From assembly GCF_902506065.1 (NCBI RefSeq), contig NZ_LR732912.1, positions 2,292,154 to 2,356,153 on the forward strand: a DNA stretch of 64,000 bases. Reading direction: 5' to 3'. Made by a program: the position numbers and the translations under genes. The notes under the pieces are model-generated. The model had not been told where the DNA came from and ran no database searches. It was given only the letters and a program-made list of their open reading frames with translations. This stretch comes from Arthrobacter sp. 9V (lineage in GTDB: Bacteria > Actinomycetota > Actinomycetes > Actinomycetales > Micrococcaceae). Below, one piece after another: positions 34,877 through 43,773 of this stretch (within the stretch, counting starts at the first letter, position 1; each line of letters begins with the position of its first letter).

Positions 34877-35896
34877 GTGGAAACTCCCCTCTCCCATCTT
34901 GCCCACCTTGAGATCACCACGCCGGACGTTGAAGCCTCGGCGCGGTTCTACGAAGAAAAGTTCGGCATGCGCGTCATCGATCGGGTGGATGGCAATGTGT
35001 ACCTGCGCTGCTGGGGCGACTACTACCGCTACAGCCTGGTCATCACTGAAGGACCCGAGGCATCCTTGGGCCGTATGGCTTGGCGCACCAACTCCCAGGC
35101 CGCGCTCGAAGCCGCAGCAGCACGGATCGAAGCAACAGGAGTGCAGGGCACATGGACTGCCGGAGGACACGGTTTCGGCAAGGCCTACGAATTTACCGGT
35201 CCTTACGGCCACCACATGCGCCTGTTCTACGACGTGGAAAAGTTCGTAGCTGAGCCTGGTTTCGAGTCCACCTACCCGGACCGCCCCGAACGCCGCAGCA
35301 GCCACGCAGCTGCTCCGCGATTCCTGGACCACGTCACTGTGGCTGCCTCCGATGTCCGGGGATTCGCCAAATGGCACAACGAAGCTCTTGGCTTCCGCGT
35401 CATGGCCTTCGTGGACCTTGATGAAGCACCCATCACGGTCTTCTCAGTACTGACCACCAACGAGAAATCGCATGATCTCGGCGTGGTCCTTGATACCTCC
35501 AAGCGAGCCGGCCGCGTCAACCACATCGCGTTCTGGGTTGACGCCACCGAAGACCTGCTCCGTACGGCTGACGTGATGATGGAAAACGGCACTCCCATGG
35601 AATACGGGCCCTCCATTCATGGCGTAGGAGAGCAGAACTTCCTGTACTTCCGCGATCCCTCAGGTCTGCGTGTGGAGCTGAACTCAGGCGGCTACCGCAA
35701 CTACGTCCCGGACTGGGAAGCCAGCACCTGGAAGCCCTCGGAAGGCTCCAACAACTTTTACAAGAACGGTGCCATGCCGCACTCCATGACCGAGTCCTTC
35801 CCGCCGGCTGAAGGTTTCACCGCAACAGAGGAAGGTGCCTCCGCAGAAATGAAGGAAGCCCTCCTGAACCCCTACGCCAAGCAGGGTCGGGGCTAG
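34877..35896 (+). CDS. Type I extradiol ring-cleavage dioxygenase (VOC family)
   Basis: This 339-residue two-domain vicinal-oxygen-chelate dioxygenase would cleave a catechol next to its hydroxyls. The start is the GTG at 34877 (AAGAAGGAA upstream). The iron-binding triad is visible as H152 in LDHVTV, H216 in VNHIAFW and E267 in LRVELNS, and the second domain covers about 148-290. The first domain (1-125) has lost metal ligands, as usual. It is the first gene of a six-gene catabolic operon, so it supplies the ring-opened product for the FAH-type hydrolases downstream. The catecholic substrate is unknown. Confidence 0.92.
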   Translation: METPLSHLAHLEITTPDVEASARFYEEKFGMRVIDRVDGNVYLRCWGDYYRYSLVITEGPEASLGRMAWRTNSQAALEAAAARIEATGVQGTWTAGGHGFGKAYEFTGPYGHHMRLFYDVEKFVAEPGFESTYPDRPERRSSHAAAPRFLDHVTVAASDVRGFAKWHNEALGFRVMAFVDLDEAPITVFSVLTTNEKSHDLGVVLDTSKRAGRVNHIAFWVDATEDLLRTADVMMENGTPMEYGPSIHGVGEQNFLYFRDPSGLRVELNSGGYRNYVPDWEASTWKPSEGSNNFYKNGAMPHSMTESFPPAEGFTATEEGASAEMKEALLNPYAKQGRG

Positions 35897-35901
35897 AAGT
35901 C

Positions 35902-36843
35902 ATGGCACACGCAACATACTCCCTGATCCGTTTCCAGGAACCGGGCCACGTCAAAGCCAGGGCAGGCTTGCTGATCGGCGAACGTGTCCTCACCCTGGAC
36001 GGGGACATCAACTCTTTGATCCAGCACTGGGAAACCACGGAAAGCGAGCTGGACCAGCTCGCAGCCTCGGCAGGTCCGGACGCCGGACTGGCGCTGTCCG
36101 CCGTCGAGGTCCTTGCACCGGTGGAACCTGCCCAAGTCCTCCAAACCGGTGCCAATTACCGCAAGCACGTGATTGACCTCGCTGTGGCCCACCGCGAAGC
36201 CGGCCAGGACGCAGAAGAAGTACGCTCCAAGACCGAAGCCATGATGGACCAGCGCGCCGGTCAAGGAACGCCCTACTTCTTCATCGGCCTTCCCACGGCC
36301 ATCGCTTCGGCTACAGATGACCTCACCCTGCCCGCTTACAGCAAGTCCCACGATTGGGAACTTGAGCTCGCAGCAGTCATAGGAAAGGAAGCCTTCCGGG
36401 TCAGCCCCGAAGAAGCACTCGAGCACGTGTTCGGGTACACCATGGTCAATGACATCACCACGCGCGAGTATGTGTTCCGCAAGGACATGCCGGCCATCGG
36501 CTCGGACTGGTACCGGGCCAAGAACGCACCGGGATTCCTGCCCGCGGGTCCCCTGCTGGTACCGGCCAAGTTCTTCGGCGATCCCCAGAACGTCCAGGTG
36601 ACCCTGAAGCTCAACGGTAAAGCCATGCAGGACGAATCAACGCAGGACATGATCTTCGGTGTGGCCAAGCTGGTCAGCGAAGCATCCCAGACCATGCCGC
36701 TTCGGCCTGGAGACCTTGTCCTCACCGGCAGTCCTGCCGGAAACGGCCAGCACTGGGGACGGCTCCTGCAGGACGGAGACGTCATGGAGGGCACCATCAC
36801 GGGCTTGGGAACCCAACTCATTCACTGCAAGGATGAACAGTGA
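35902..36843 (+). CDS. Fumarylacetoacetate hydrolase family protein
   Basis: This 313-residue FAH-superfamily enzyme has the metal-binding triad in DWELELAAVIG (E-x-E, about residue 153) and the aspartate in MVNDITTRE, with GANYRKHV at the start of the catalytic domain. Members act as hydratases, decarboxylases/isomerases or acylpyruvate hydrolases on meta-cleavage products. It starts six bases after the dioxygenase stop, and its end overlaps the cyclase gene (GTGA), so it is tightly linked to ring cleavage. Confidence 0.9.
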   Translation: MAHATYSLIRFQEPGHVKARAGLLIGERVLTLDGDINSLIQHWETTESELDQLAASAGPDAGLALSAVEVLAPVEPAQVLQTGANYRKHVIDLAVAHREAGQDAEEVRSKTEAMMDQRAGQGTPYFFIGLPTAIASATDDLTLPAYSKSHDWELELAAVIGKEAFRVSPEEALEHVFGYTMVNDITTREYVFRKDMPAIGSDWYRAKNAPGFLPAGPLLVPAKFFGDPQNVQVTLKLNGKAMQDESTQDMIFGVAKLVSEASQTMPLRPGDLVLTGSPAGNGQHWGRLLQDGDVMEGTITGLGTQLIHCKDEQ

Positions 36844-37847
36844 CTGCCGACGCCGTGGATACCCATCTGATCCGGCCCTCGGATCCGATGGCCAGCATCG
36901 CAGCCGCCGCGGAACGGTACAACAACTGGGGACGCTGGGGCGAAGACGACGTCCTGGGTACCCTCAACTTCATAGACAACGGCAAGCGCGTCGAAGCGGC
37001 ACAGCTGGTGAAGTCAGGCGAAGCATTCTCCTTGTCCCAACCGTTCGACACCAATGGCCCGCAAAAGGGGTGGCGCCGCCGCACCAACCCGGTCCACACC
37101 ATGACGGACACCGGGGTGGACGCGGAGCGCGGAAACCAGGGATTCCCCCATGGATTCGGTGGGGCTGATGACGTGATCGCCATGCCCCTTCAATGCTCCA
37201 CGCAGTGGGATGGGCTGGGCCACATCTTCGATCGTGGCAAAGCTTGGAACGGGCGGGCTGCAGGAGATGTGGTCACCTCCGAGGGCGACCTCGTGACCGG
37301 GATTGAAACTGCCGCGGCAAAGATCGTCACCAGAGGTGTCCTGCTCGATGTTGGCCGCGCACTGGGTCCGGAGCTGGGCCGGTCAGACGGAGAGCTGCCC
37401 GACGGTTTCGCCATCACCCCGGAGCATCTGGTGCGCACCATTGAGCGCCAGGGTCCCGGCTCGGCAGTTCGCCGGGGTGACATCGTAGTGATCCGCACAG
37501 GGCAATACACGCGGGTCCGCCGCGAAGGTTGGGGCGACTACGCCGGTGGCTCCGCTCCCGGTTTGTCGTTCAGCACGGCCCCGTGGCTGCATTCCTCGGA
37601 GATCGCAGGAATCGCCACGGATACTTGGGGATTCGAAGTCCGGCCCAATGAATTTGAGGGCGCTTTCCAGCCGCTCCACCAGATTGCCATCCCCAACCTG
37701 GGGCTGTTCCTCGGTGAGATGTGGGACCTGGACGGACTGGCGGAAGCCTGTGCGGCGGACGGCAGGTATGACTTCATGCTGACCGCCGCGCCACTCCCCA
37801 TCACCGGCGCGGTGGGTTCACCGGTGAATCCGATCGCGGTCCGCTGA
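36840..37847 (+). CDS. Cyclase-family metal hydrolase (kynurenine formamidase/isatin hydrolase-like)
   Basis: This 335-residue PF04199 cyclase-family protein has a GTG start overlapping the preceding stop. Instead of the canonical HGTHxDxxxH motif it has STQWDGLGHIF (about residue 120), the variant seen in a common actinobacterial subgroup, which keeps the D and the last H. Family members hydrolyse amides or lactams such as isatin or formylkynurenine. In this operon it may open a lactone/lactam or hydrolyse an N-acyl group of the aromatic substrate; the precise step is unknown. Confidence 0.82.
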   Translation: MTADAVDTHLIRPSDPMASIAAAAERYNNWGRWGEDDVLGTLNFIDNGKRVEAAQLVKSGEAFSLSQPFDTNGPQKGWRRRTNPVHTMTDTGVDAERGNQGFPHGFGGADDVIAMPLQCSTQWDGLGHIFDRGKAWNGRAAGDVVTSEGDLVTGIETAAAKIVTRGVLLDVGRALGPELGRSDGELPDGFAITPEHLVRTIERQGPGSAVRRGDIVVIRTGQYTRVRREGWGDYAGGSAPGLSFSTAPWLHSSEIAGIATDTWGFEVRPNEFEGAFQPLHQIAIPNLGLFLGEMWDLDGLAEACAADGRYDFMLTAAPLPITGAVGSPVNPIAVR

Positions 37848-37911
37848 CACGCCGCCCGTCAACGAACGCAGCACAATAGGCAGTATGGCCGTCACCACAA
37901 AGGAGTCAAAG

Positions 37912-39036
37912 ATGGCAGCAGTACAGAAGGTCGGAATCGTCGGAGCGGGAGCTGCAGGACTCACTGCAGCGATCCTCCTGGCCGATGCCGGGATCGAGGT
38001 GGAGGTCCTGGAGAAGGCCGCCGAGCCGCAAACCCTTGGCTCCGGCATCACTTTGCAAGGCAATGCCCTGCGCATCCTGCGCCATCTGGGTGTCTGGGAA
38101 CAGGTGGAGGCGAAAGGGTACGCGTTCAGCACACTGGGCCTTCGCGCCCCGGATCCCGCAGGAACTGTGATCGCCGTCCTGAATGACATCCGGACCGGTG
38201 GTGACGATCTCCCCGCAACCCTGGGCATGTACCGGCCGGACCTGACTGCCATCCTGCGGGACCGCGCCTTGGCGGCAGGTGCCCGCATCACTTACGGCCA
38301 GGCGGTCACGGAGATAGCTGACGACGGCGGCAGTGTCACCGTCCGCACCAGCGACGGCGGCACCTCCGCCTACGACCTCCTGATCGGCGCGGACGGACTC
38401 AATTCCACAGTCCGCAAAGCAATCGGCATCGAAGAGGCGCCCAAGCCCACAGGTATGGGAATTTGGCGCGCATTCGTGGAGCGGCCGGAGGAAGTGGTCA
38501 GAACAGACCTCACCTACGGAGGGCCGTGTTTCATTGCCGGTTACTGCCCCACCGGCCCGGACACCATCTATGCCTATCTCGTAGAGAAGGCGCAGGAACG
38601 CAATCATGAAGACGGTCCCAAGGTGATGGCTGATCTCGCCGCTGCCTACGGAGGCCCCTGGAAGGACATCCGCTCCAACCTGGATCACGGCGCCCGCATC
38701 AACTACACCTGGTTTACCTCACACCTGGTGGAAGGGCCCTGGAACCGCGGGCGTACCGTCATCATCGGCGACGCCGCCCACAGTTGCCCGCCGACGGTGG
38801 CACAAGGCGCGGCCATGGCTTTGGAAGACGGCGCGGTTCTTGCGGAACTGCTGATCGCCGCAGACCACGTTACCGAGACCCTCTGGAAGGAGTTCGCGGA
38901 CCGTCGCAGCGAAAGGGCAACAGCCGTAGTCCGGGCTTCCGTGCAGTTGGGGCAGTGGATGCTGGACGGCGTCCGGGATGCAGATGTTCCGGGCCTGATG
39001 AACTCGCTCTCCACCATGCTCAAGGAACCCGCATGA
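37912..39036 (+). CDS. FAD-dependent aromatic monooxygenase (salicylate hydroxylase-like)
   Basis: This is a 374-residue class A flavoprotein monooxygenase. The start at the ATG at 37912 follows a strong AAAGGAG; an ATG nine codons upstream lacks such a site. GIVGAGAAGLTAA (residues about 8-20) binds the ADP of FAD, LIGADGLNSTVR is the DG motif, and IIGDAAHSCPPTVAQGA is the GD motif. It probably hydroxylates the aromatic ring to a catechol for the dioxygenase in the same operon. Its stop overlaps the amidohydrolase start (ATGA). Confidence 0.92.
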   Translation: MAAVQKVGIVGAGAAGLTAAILLADAGIEVEVLEKAAEPQTLGSGITLQGNALRILRHLGVWEQVEAKGYAFSTLGLRAPDPAGTVIAVLNDIRTGGDDLPATLGMYRPDLTAILRDRALAAGARITYGQAVTEIADDGGSVTVRTSDGGTSAYDLLIGADGLNSTVRKAIGIEEAPKPTGMGIWRAFVERPEEVVRTDLTYGGPCFIAGYCPTGPDTIYAYLVEKAQERNHEDGPKVMADLAAAYGGPWKDIRSNLDHGARINYTWFTSHLVEGPWNRGRTVIIGDAAHSCPPTVAQGAAMALEDGAVLAELLIAADHVTETLWKEFADRRSERATAVVRASVQLGQWMLDGVRDADVPGLMNSLSTMLKEPA

Positions 39037-40109
39037 ACCACATTGACACAACCCAAAACCCCACAGTGGATGTCCACGCCCATGTTCTGATTCCTGCACT
39101 GCAGCAGGTGGTGGCCACGGCTGATCCTGGAGGATTCGCAGAGCTGCAGGCTTTGGAGGTCCGGCGCAACGGAGGCGAATCCATGGCGAACTCCGGCCTT
39201 ATGATCAAGGAAAGGTGGCCGCAGCTCACAGATCTTGATCGTCGCCTGGCGGATATGGATTCCCAGGGAGTGGACGTCCAACTGGTGTCGCCCTCACCGT
39301 CGCACTACTACTATTTTGCCGATGAAGAGCTGGCAATGCAGCTTGCCAGGCAGGCCAACCAGGCTGTCCGCGATCTTGTGCAGCAAGCACCCGAACGGCT
39401 GAATGGGCTGGGATTGGTTCCCTTGCAACACCCGGCGCTCATGGTTGAAGCCTTGGAACACGCGGTTCTTGAGTGCGGCTTGTTGGGTGTGGAGATCGGT
39501 TCCTTCGCAGCCACAACCGGCGACCCTGAGCGCAGCACTGTTGAACTCTCAGACCCGCGCTTGGAACCTTTCTGGGGCCGGGCCGTAGAACTGGGCGCAA
39601 TCGTGTTCCTGCATCCCTTCGGCTGTTCCCTGGACGAACGATTGGACCGCTTTTACTTGGCCAATACTGTCTCCCAGCCCGCCGAGAACGCGGTGGCACT
39701 GTCGCACTTCATTTTCAGCGGGGTGCTTGACCGCCACCCGGACCTCAAGGTCCTTGCCGTCCATGGGGGCGGCTACCTGCCAACAACCATAGGAAGGTCA
39801 GATCGCGCCTGGAAGGTGCGCCCCGAGGCTCAGCGGTGCGCCGAACCGCCGTCGTCCTACCTTCAGCGCATCTTCTTCGACTCTCTGGTCCACAGCCCCC
39901 GCGAACTGCGTGGTCTCCTGGAAGCTGCAGGGCCCGGACAAGTGCTGCTTGGCTCGGACTATCCCTTCGACATGGGCTCCGAGGATCCAGTCGGGGAGGT
40001 CCATGCAGCGGGGCTCAGCTCAGCCGATGCCGCCAAGGTTCTTAACGGGAATGCTGCCACTCTGGGCATCACCGCTGCGGCTGCGCCGGCCGCCAGATCC
40101 ACAGTCTAA
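39033..40109 (+). CDS. Amidohydrolase-2 family decarboxylase (ACMSD/resorcylate decarboxylase-like)
   Basis: This 358-residue metal-dependent TIM-barrel protein starts at the ATG at 39033, overlapping the monooxygenase stop; the longer open frame belongs to that gene. VDVHAHVL near residue 12 gives the HxH metal ligands, FLHPFG and LAVHGGGYLP give the barrel histidines, and LLGSDYPFDMG provides the conserved Asp. ACMSD and 2,3- or 2,6-dihydroxybenzoate decarboxylases belong here. It probably removes a carboxyl group before or after ring cleavage. Confidence 0.9.
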   Translation: MNHIDTTQNPTVDVHAHVLIPALQQVVATADPGGFAELQALEVRRNGGESMANSGLMIKERWPQLTDLDRRLADMDSQGVDVQLVSPSPSHYYYFADEELAMQLARQANQAVRDLVQQAPERLNGLGLVPLQHPALMVEALEHAVLECGLLGVEIGSFAATTGDPERSTVELSDPRLEPFWGRAVELGAIVFLHPFGCSLDERLDRFYLANTVSQPAENAVALSHFIFSGVLDRHPDLKVLAVHGGGYLPTTIGRSDRAWKVRPEAQRCAEPPSSYLQRIFFDSLVHSPRELRGLLEAAGPGQVLLGSDYPFDMGSEDPVGEVHAAGLSSADAAKVLNGNAATLGITAAAAPAARSTV

Positions 40110-40119
40110 GGAAAAACAC

Positions 40120-41121
40120 ATGGTCAAGATTGCCCGCTGGAATTACGACGGCGGTACGTACTCCGGGTTCGTGCACGACAGCAGTTGCTTTGCCTTGCCC
40201 CAGGGACAATCCACGAATCACCTCTTGGGACTCGGGCTTGTGGCCACTCTGGAGATCGCCTCGGAAACTTTTCGGACGGTACCTGCGGTTCCGCTGGCCG
40301 AGGTGCAGCTGCTGGCCCCGCTCATACCGGCCACCATCAGGGACTTCGTGGCATTCGAAGAGCATGTGGAAGGCGTCAGGAAGAGCATAGACGGCGTGGC
40401 CGGAGTGGTTGCCGAATGGTACGAGGCACCCACGTTCTATTTCACCAACCCGCATACTGTGACAAGCACCGGCGAGGTGATTGGTATTCCGGCCGGATGC
40501 AGCGAACTGGACTTCGAAACCGAGGTGGCCGCCGTCGTCGGGCATGTACCCGGAAGTGACGGCAGCAACTTGTCCGCCGCGGAGGCCCACCGGCACATCT
40601 TTGGCTACACCGTGCTCAACGACTGGTCTGCCAGGGATCTTCAGCGCCGCGAGATGAAAGTGAGCCTGGGTCCGTGCAAAGGCAAAGACTTCGCAAACAC
40701 TTTGGGACCCTGGATCGTCACGGCTGATGAGTTCGAGCACCTGCACGATCAGGAAGGCTTCCTCCCCATCTCCATGTCAGTGGAAGTCAACGGGCGGCCC
40801 ATTGGTCAGGATCTGCTGTCCAACATGGGCTGGCCGTTCGGTGAGCTGGTGGCCTACGCATCCCAGGACTCGGTAGTGCGTCCGGGCGATGTGCTTGGCT
40901 CAGGGACGTGCGGCAGCGGCTGCCTGGCCGAACTCTGGGGACGGAACGGTGCCAGGACTCCCCCACCGCTGCAGACCGGCGACGTTGTTCGCTTGAACGT
41001 AGAGGGAATCGGCAGCATCGAGAACACCGTGGGTGGGCGGCGGGAAGCCGTCACCAGGGTCGGCGCGCGGAACCGCCCCCGGAACCGTACTGTTTCCATG
41101 GTTACTGGTACCCAGGGCTGA
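40120..41121 (+). CDS. Fumarylacetoacetate hydrolase family protein (second)
   Basis: This 333-residue FAH-family protein has DFETEVAAVVG (E-x-E) and VLNDWSARDLQ (D) as the Mg site, and SLGPCKGKDFANTLGPW, typical of acylpyruvate/fumarylacetoacetate hydrolases. It is more similar in layout to true fumarylacetoacetase C-terminal domains than the FAH protein at 35902. It may hydrolyse the final 2,4-dioxo acid to pyruvate or fumarate plus a short acid. It ends the ring-cleavage operon. Confidence 0.9.
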   Translation: MVKIARWNYDGGTYSGFVHDSSCFALPQGQSTNHLLGLGLVATLEIASETFRTVPAVPLAEVQLLAPLIPATIRDFVAFEEHVEGVRKSIDGVAGVVAEWYEAPTFYFTNPHTVTSTGEVIGIPAGCSELDFETEVAAVVGHVPGSDGSNLSAAEAHRHIFGYTVLNDWSARDLQRREMKVSLGPCKGKDFANTLGPWIVTADEFEHLHDQEGFLPISMSVEVNGRPIGQDLLSNMGWPFGELVAYASQDSVVRPGDVLGSGTCGSGCLAELWGRNGARTPPPLQTGDVVRLNVEGIGSIENTVGGRREAVTRVGARNRPRNRTVSMVTGTQG

Positions 41122-41171
41122 GTTTGTCCCGGGGCGAGCGTTTCGCCTGTCTGGGCTTTGGGACGTCAACA

Positions 41172-41177
41172 TATAAT
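41172..41177 (+). promoter_or_regulatory. -10 element upstream of the DUF808 gene
   Basis: A perfect TATAAT lies 78 bases before the GTG start of the DUF808 gene, in the 133-base gap after the aromatic operon. No strong -35 is seen at 17 bases. Confidence 0.4.
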
Positions 41178-41254
41178 CCGAACATGCCAATTTCGCGTTT
41201 CTACCCAGATAGCCATTCCCTGCCGTCCACCCATGAGCAGGCCGGGGCGGTTCT

Positions 41255-42277
41255 GTGAGCGGCGGTCTGGTAGCGCTTTTGGATGATGTGGCAGCTTTGG
41301 CCCGCATTGCGGCTGCATCTGTGGATGACATTGCCGCCGGTGCCGCCAAGGCCGGGGCCAAAGCCGCCGGAGTGGTCATTGATGACGCCGCTGTGACTCC
41401 GCAGTACGTGTCCGGGGCAGACCCGTCCCGCGAACTGCCCATGATCAAACGGATCTTTTGGGGCTCACTGCGGAACAAACTGGTGATCATCCTCCCGGCG
41501 CTGCTGCTGGTCAGCGCCTTTATCTCCGGCGTCATACCTTTTATTCTCATGTTGGGCGGCACCTACCTCTGCTACGAGGGCGCAGAAAAGGTCTGGCACA
41601 AACTGCGCGGCCACTCCTCGCACGGGGCGGCGCCGGCGGTCCAGCGCGGCCCCGAAGCCGAAGCCAAAGTAACCAAGGGCGCCATCACCACCGATTTCAT
41701 CCTGTCCTGCGAGATCATGGTCATCGCCATGAACGAGGTAGCAACTGAGTCTTTGTGGGTGAGGGCGTTCATCCTGGTGGTCGTCGCAATCGTGATCACA
41801 GTTCTCGTTTACGGCGCGGTGGGGCTCATCGTGAAAATGGACGACATCGGACTGCACCTGACCGCCAAAGACTCCGCGGGCTCCCAGCGCTTCGGCCGCC
41901 TGCTCGTCAAAGGAATGCCGGCTGTGCTGGCTGCCATCACCTTCATCGGTACCATCGCCATGCTGTGGGTTGGTGGTCACATCATGCTGCAGGGTGCTCA
42001 CGACCTCGGCTGGCACGCCCCTTACGACCTCGTGCACATTCTTGAGACGCCCTTCGCCGGGGTCCCCGTGGTGGGCGGCTTCCTCGCCTGGCTGGTGAAC
42101 ACCCTGTGCTCGGCAATCCTGGGCGTTGTCTGGGGCCTGGTCATCATGCTCATCCTGCACCCGCTGCTCAAGGTGCTGCCGTTTAGCAAGAAGGAGGAAG
42201 GGCACGAAGAAGGGGACCTCCGCGCCGCGATCTCCGGCCATAAGCCCCCGAAACACAGCGACGATCCTGTCTCCTAA
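41255..42277 (+). CDS. DUF808 family inner-membrane protein (YedI-like)
   Basis: This 340-residue protein starts at a GTG. The N terminus SGGLVALLDDVAALARIAA with the following VDDIAAGAAKAG is the signature opening of DUF808 proteins, and about six membrane helices follow. The family has no known function. It stands alone between the aromatic operon and the amino-acid importer and ends at a strong terminator, so it is probably an independent housekeeping gene. Confidence 0.9.
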   Translation: MSGGLVALLDDVAALARIAAASVDDIAAGAAKAGAKAAGVVIDDAAVTPQYVSGADPSRELPMIKRIFWGSLRNKLVIILPALLLVSAFISGVIPFILMLGGTYLCYEGAEKVWHKLRGHSSHGAAPAVQRGPEAEAKVTKGAITTDFILSCEIMVIAMNEVATESLWVRAFILVVVAIVITVLVYGAVGLIVKMDDIGLHLTAKDSAGSQRFGRLLVKGMPAVLAAITFIGTIAMLWVGGHIMLQGAHDLGWHAPYDLVHILETPFAGVPVVGGFLAWLVNTLCSAILGVVWGLVIMLILHPLLKVLPFSKKEEGHEEGDLRAAISGHKPPKHSDDPVS

Positions 42278-42338
42278 GGGGCTACTCACGACGCCGTAAT
42301 CTCGAGCAACGTCACGCCGTCAACACAATAAAACGATC

Positions 42339-42370
42339 AGGGCAGGGTGGGGCGCGCCCCGCCCTGCCCT
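42339..42370 (+). terminator. Terminator after the DUF808 gene
   Basis: A 16-bp inverted repeat (42339-42354 and 42355-42370) has one G-T pair and a GCGC apex. It lies 61 bases after the stop codon and is very GC rich. Confidence 0.78.
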
Positions 42371-42759
42371 TGTCATGAAATGGCCGCGCCCATCTACGTG
42401 CGCATCCTGATAAGGCCGCGGATTGAATCCCTTCTGTGCCATCTTTGCCGGCAGGCAATCCCGTAAGTCCAACCTTAACCGTTGATTCGGATATAGACCG
42501 TTGGTGTCTTGTGTTGTGATCCATAGCATTGACCCATCGCACTTACACCACCCAAGGTCCCTGCGACATGGAGATCAACCGGAGAGCAGACCCTCTTCCC
42601 GAATCTCCGTCCCGGCAACAGTCGGCCCTGCCCTGCCTTCGGGCAGCGCAATTCCTTCCCGCAAGCCCATGCCGAGCCGTGCTGCGCTGCAGAAACTCGA
42701 CATGCGCAGCCCCCGCATCTTTCGCCCGCGTCGGCGCACCATCATCACCAGGAGACAGC
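42371..42759 (+). other. 389-base leader of the amino-acid ABC importer, with potential RNA structure
   Basis: I see no credible gene here. The second half can fold: GGAGAT (42570-42575) pairs with ATCTCC (42603-42608) around an inner GGAGAG/CTCTTCC stem. A CTGCC-TTCG-GGCAG hairpin with a stable UUCG loop (42633-42646) follows. It may be a structured 5' leader or merely GC-rich spacer; it matches no riboswitch that I can name. Confidence 0.35.
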
Positions 42760-43773
42760 ATGTCTGAATCAAAGAGCACGCCAACAAGTCATCAGGTTCC
42801 CCCAACAAGACGTCGGGGCTCCATGGTCAGACCCGCCGGACGCGGCCCGGGGACGTTCGTAAAGGGTGCGATCATCCTGACCACCTGCGTCCTTGCTTTA
42901 TCAGCGTGCACAAATGCGTCCGGGTCAGCTGCCGGCCCCGCACCGTCCGGTTCGTCCAATTCCACGTTTGACGCGGCCAGCGTCACCCCGGATCAAACGC
43001 TCGCGTCCCAGGTCCCGGCGGCTATCAAGTCCAAGGGCACCTTGATTATTGGTTCCGACACAACGTACGCTCCGGCTGAGTTCCTCGGTGGTGCCGATAA
43101 CCGCACTCCCATGGGATACGGAGTAGATCTGGCAAAGGCCATCGGCGCAACCCTGGATCTGAAAGTGGACGTCCAGACGGCAGAATTCACAGGAATCCTT
43201 CCCGCCCTCGGCCCCAAATACGATCTCGGAATCAGTTCCTTCAGCATCACCAATGAGAGGCTCGAAGCCGTCAACTTCGTCAGCTACCTCAACGCCGGAA
43301 CAACCTGGGCCGTCCGGAAGGGCAACCCCAAAAAGTTCTCCCCCGATGACGTCTGCGGAAAATCCGTGGGAGTCCAGACCGGAACAACCCAGGAAGATCC
43401 GGACCTCAAGAACCGCAACGAAGAATGTATCAAAGCGGGTAAACAACCCATCAATATCGTCACCCTGAAGAACCAGACGGATGTCACTACACGCTTGGTC
43501 AATGGAAGCCTCGACGCCATGATTGCCGAATCAACCTTGATCGGTTACGCCGTCCAGCAGACTGGCGGAGCCGTAGAGAAGGCCGGAGGCGTCTACAACA
43601 CCTCCCCGGTGGGAATCGCTGTCCCGAAGAATGACACGGCACTGGCTGAACTTGTCCAAAAAGTGGTGGCGAAGCTGATAGCCGATGGTAGCTATCAGCG
43701 CATCCTGGATTCCTGGAACAACTCCGACGGCGCCATTACCAGCCCCGAAGTCAACCCTGCGGTGAAGTCATGA
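42760..43773 (+). CDS. Polar amino-acid ABC transporter substrate-binding lipoprotein
   Basis: This 337-residue SBP_bac_3 family lipoprotein starts at the ATG at 42760 with AGGAGA upstream. A long basic N region (about 38 residues) precedes the hydrophobic core and the lipobox LSAC. The body has IGSDTTYAPAEF and YDLGISSFSITNERL, the typical ligand-binding segments of arginine/histidine/glutamine-type binding proteins. It heads a complete importer (permease and ATPase follow with ATGA overlaps) directly upstream of the homoserine-to-fumarate genes. Canavanine or homoserine is a plausible ligand. Confidence 0.92.
   Translation: MSESKSTPTSHQVPPTRRRGSMVRPAGRGPGTFVKGAIILTTCVLALSACTNASGSAAGPAPSGSSNSTFDAASVTPDQTLASQVPAAIKSKGTLIIGSDTTYAPAEFLGGADNRTPMGYGVDLAKAIGATLDLKVDVQTAEFTGILPALGPKYDLGISSFSITNERLEAVNFVSYLNAGTTWAVRKGNPKKFSPDDVCGKSVGVQTGTTQEDPDLKNRNEECIKAGKQPINIVTLKNQTDVTTRLVNGSLDAMIAESTLIGYAVQQTGGAVEKAGGVYNTSPVGIAVPKNDTALAELVQKVVAKLIADGSYQRILDSWNNSDGAITSPEVNPAVKS

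Noticed and set aside
34601..35377. N-terminal extension of the MFS frame at 33386-34600
   Set aside because: It lies antisense to the extradiol dioxygenase gene and across the operator region; the MFS homology and a ribosome site begin at 34600.
38784..39032. N-terminal extension of the amidohydrolase frame
   Set aside because: It overlaps the 3' part of the monooxygenase gene; the ATG at 39033 overlaps that stop in the manner of neighbouring genes and starts the conserved sequence.
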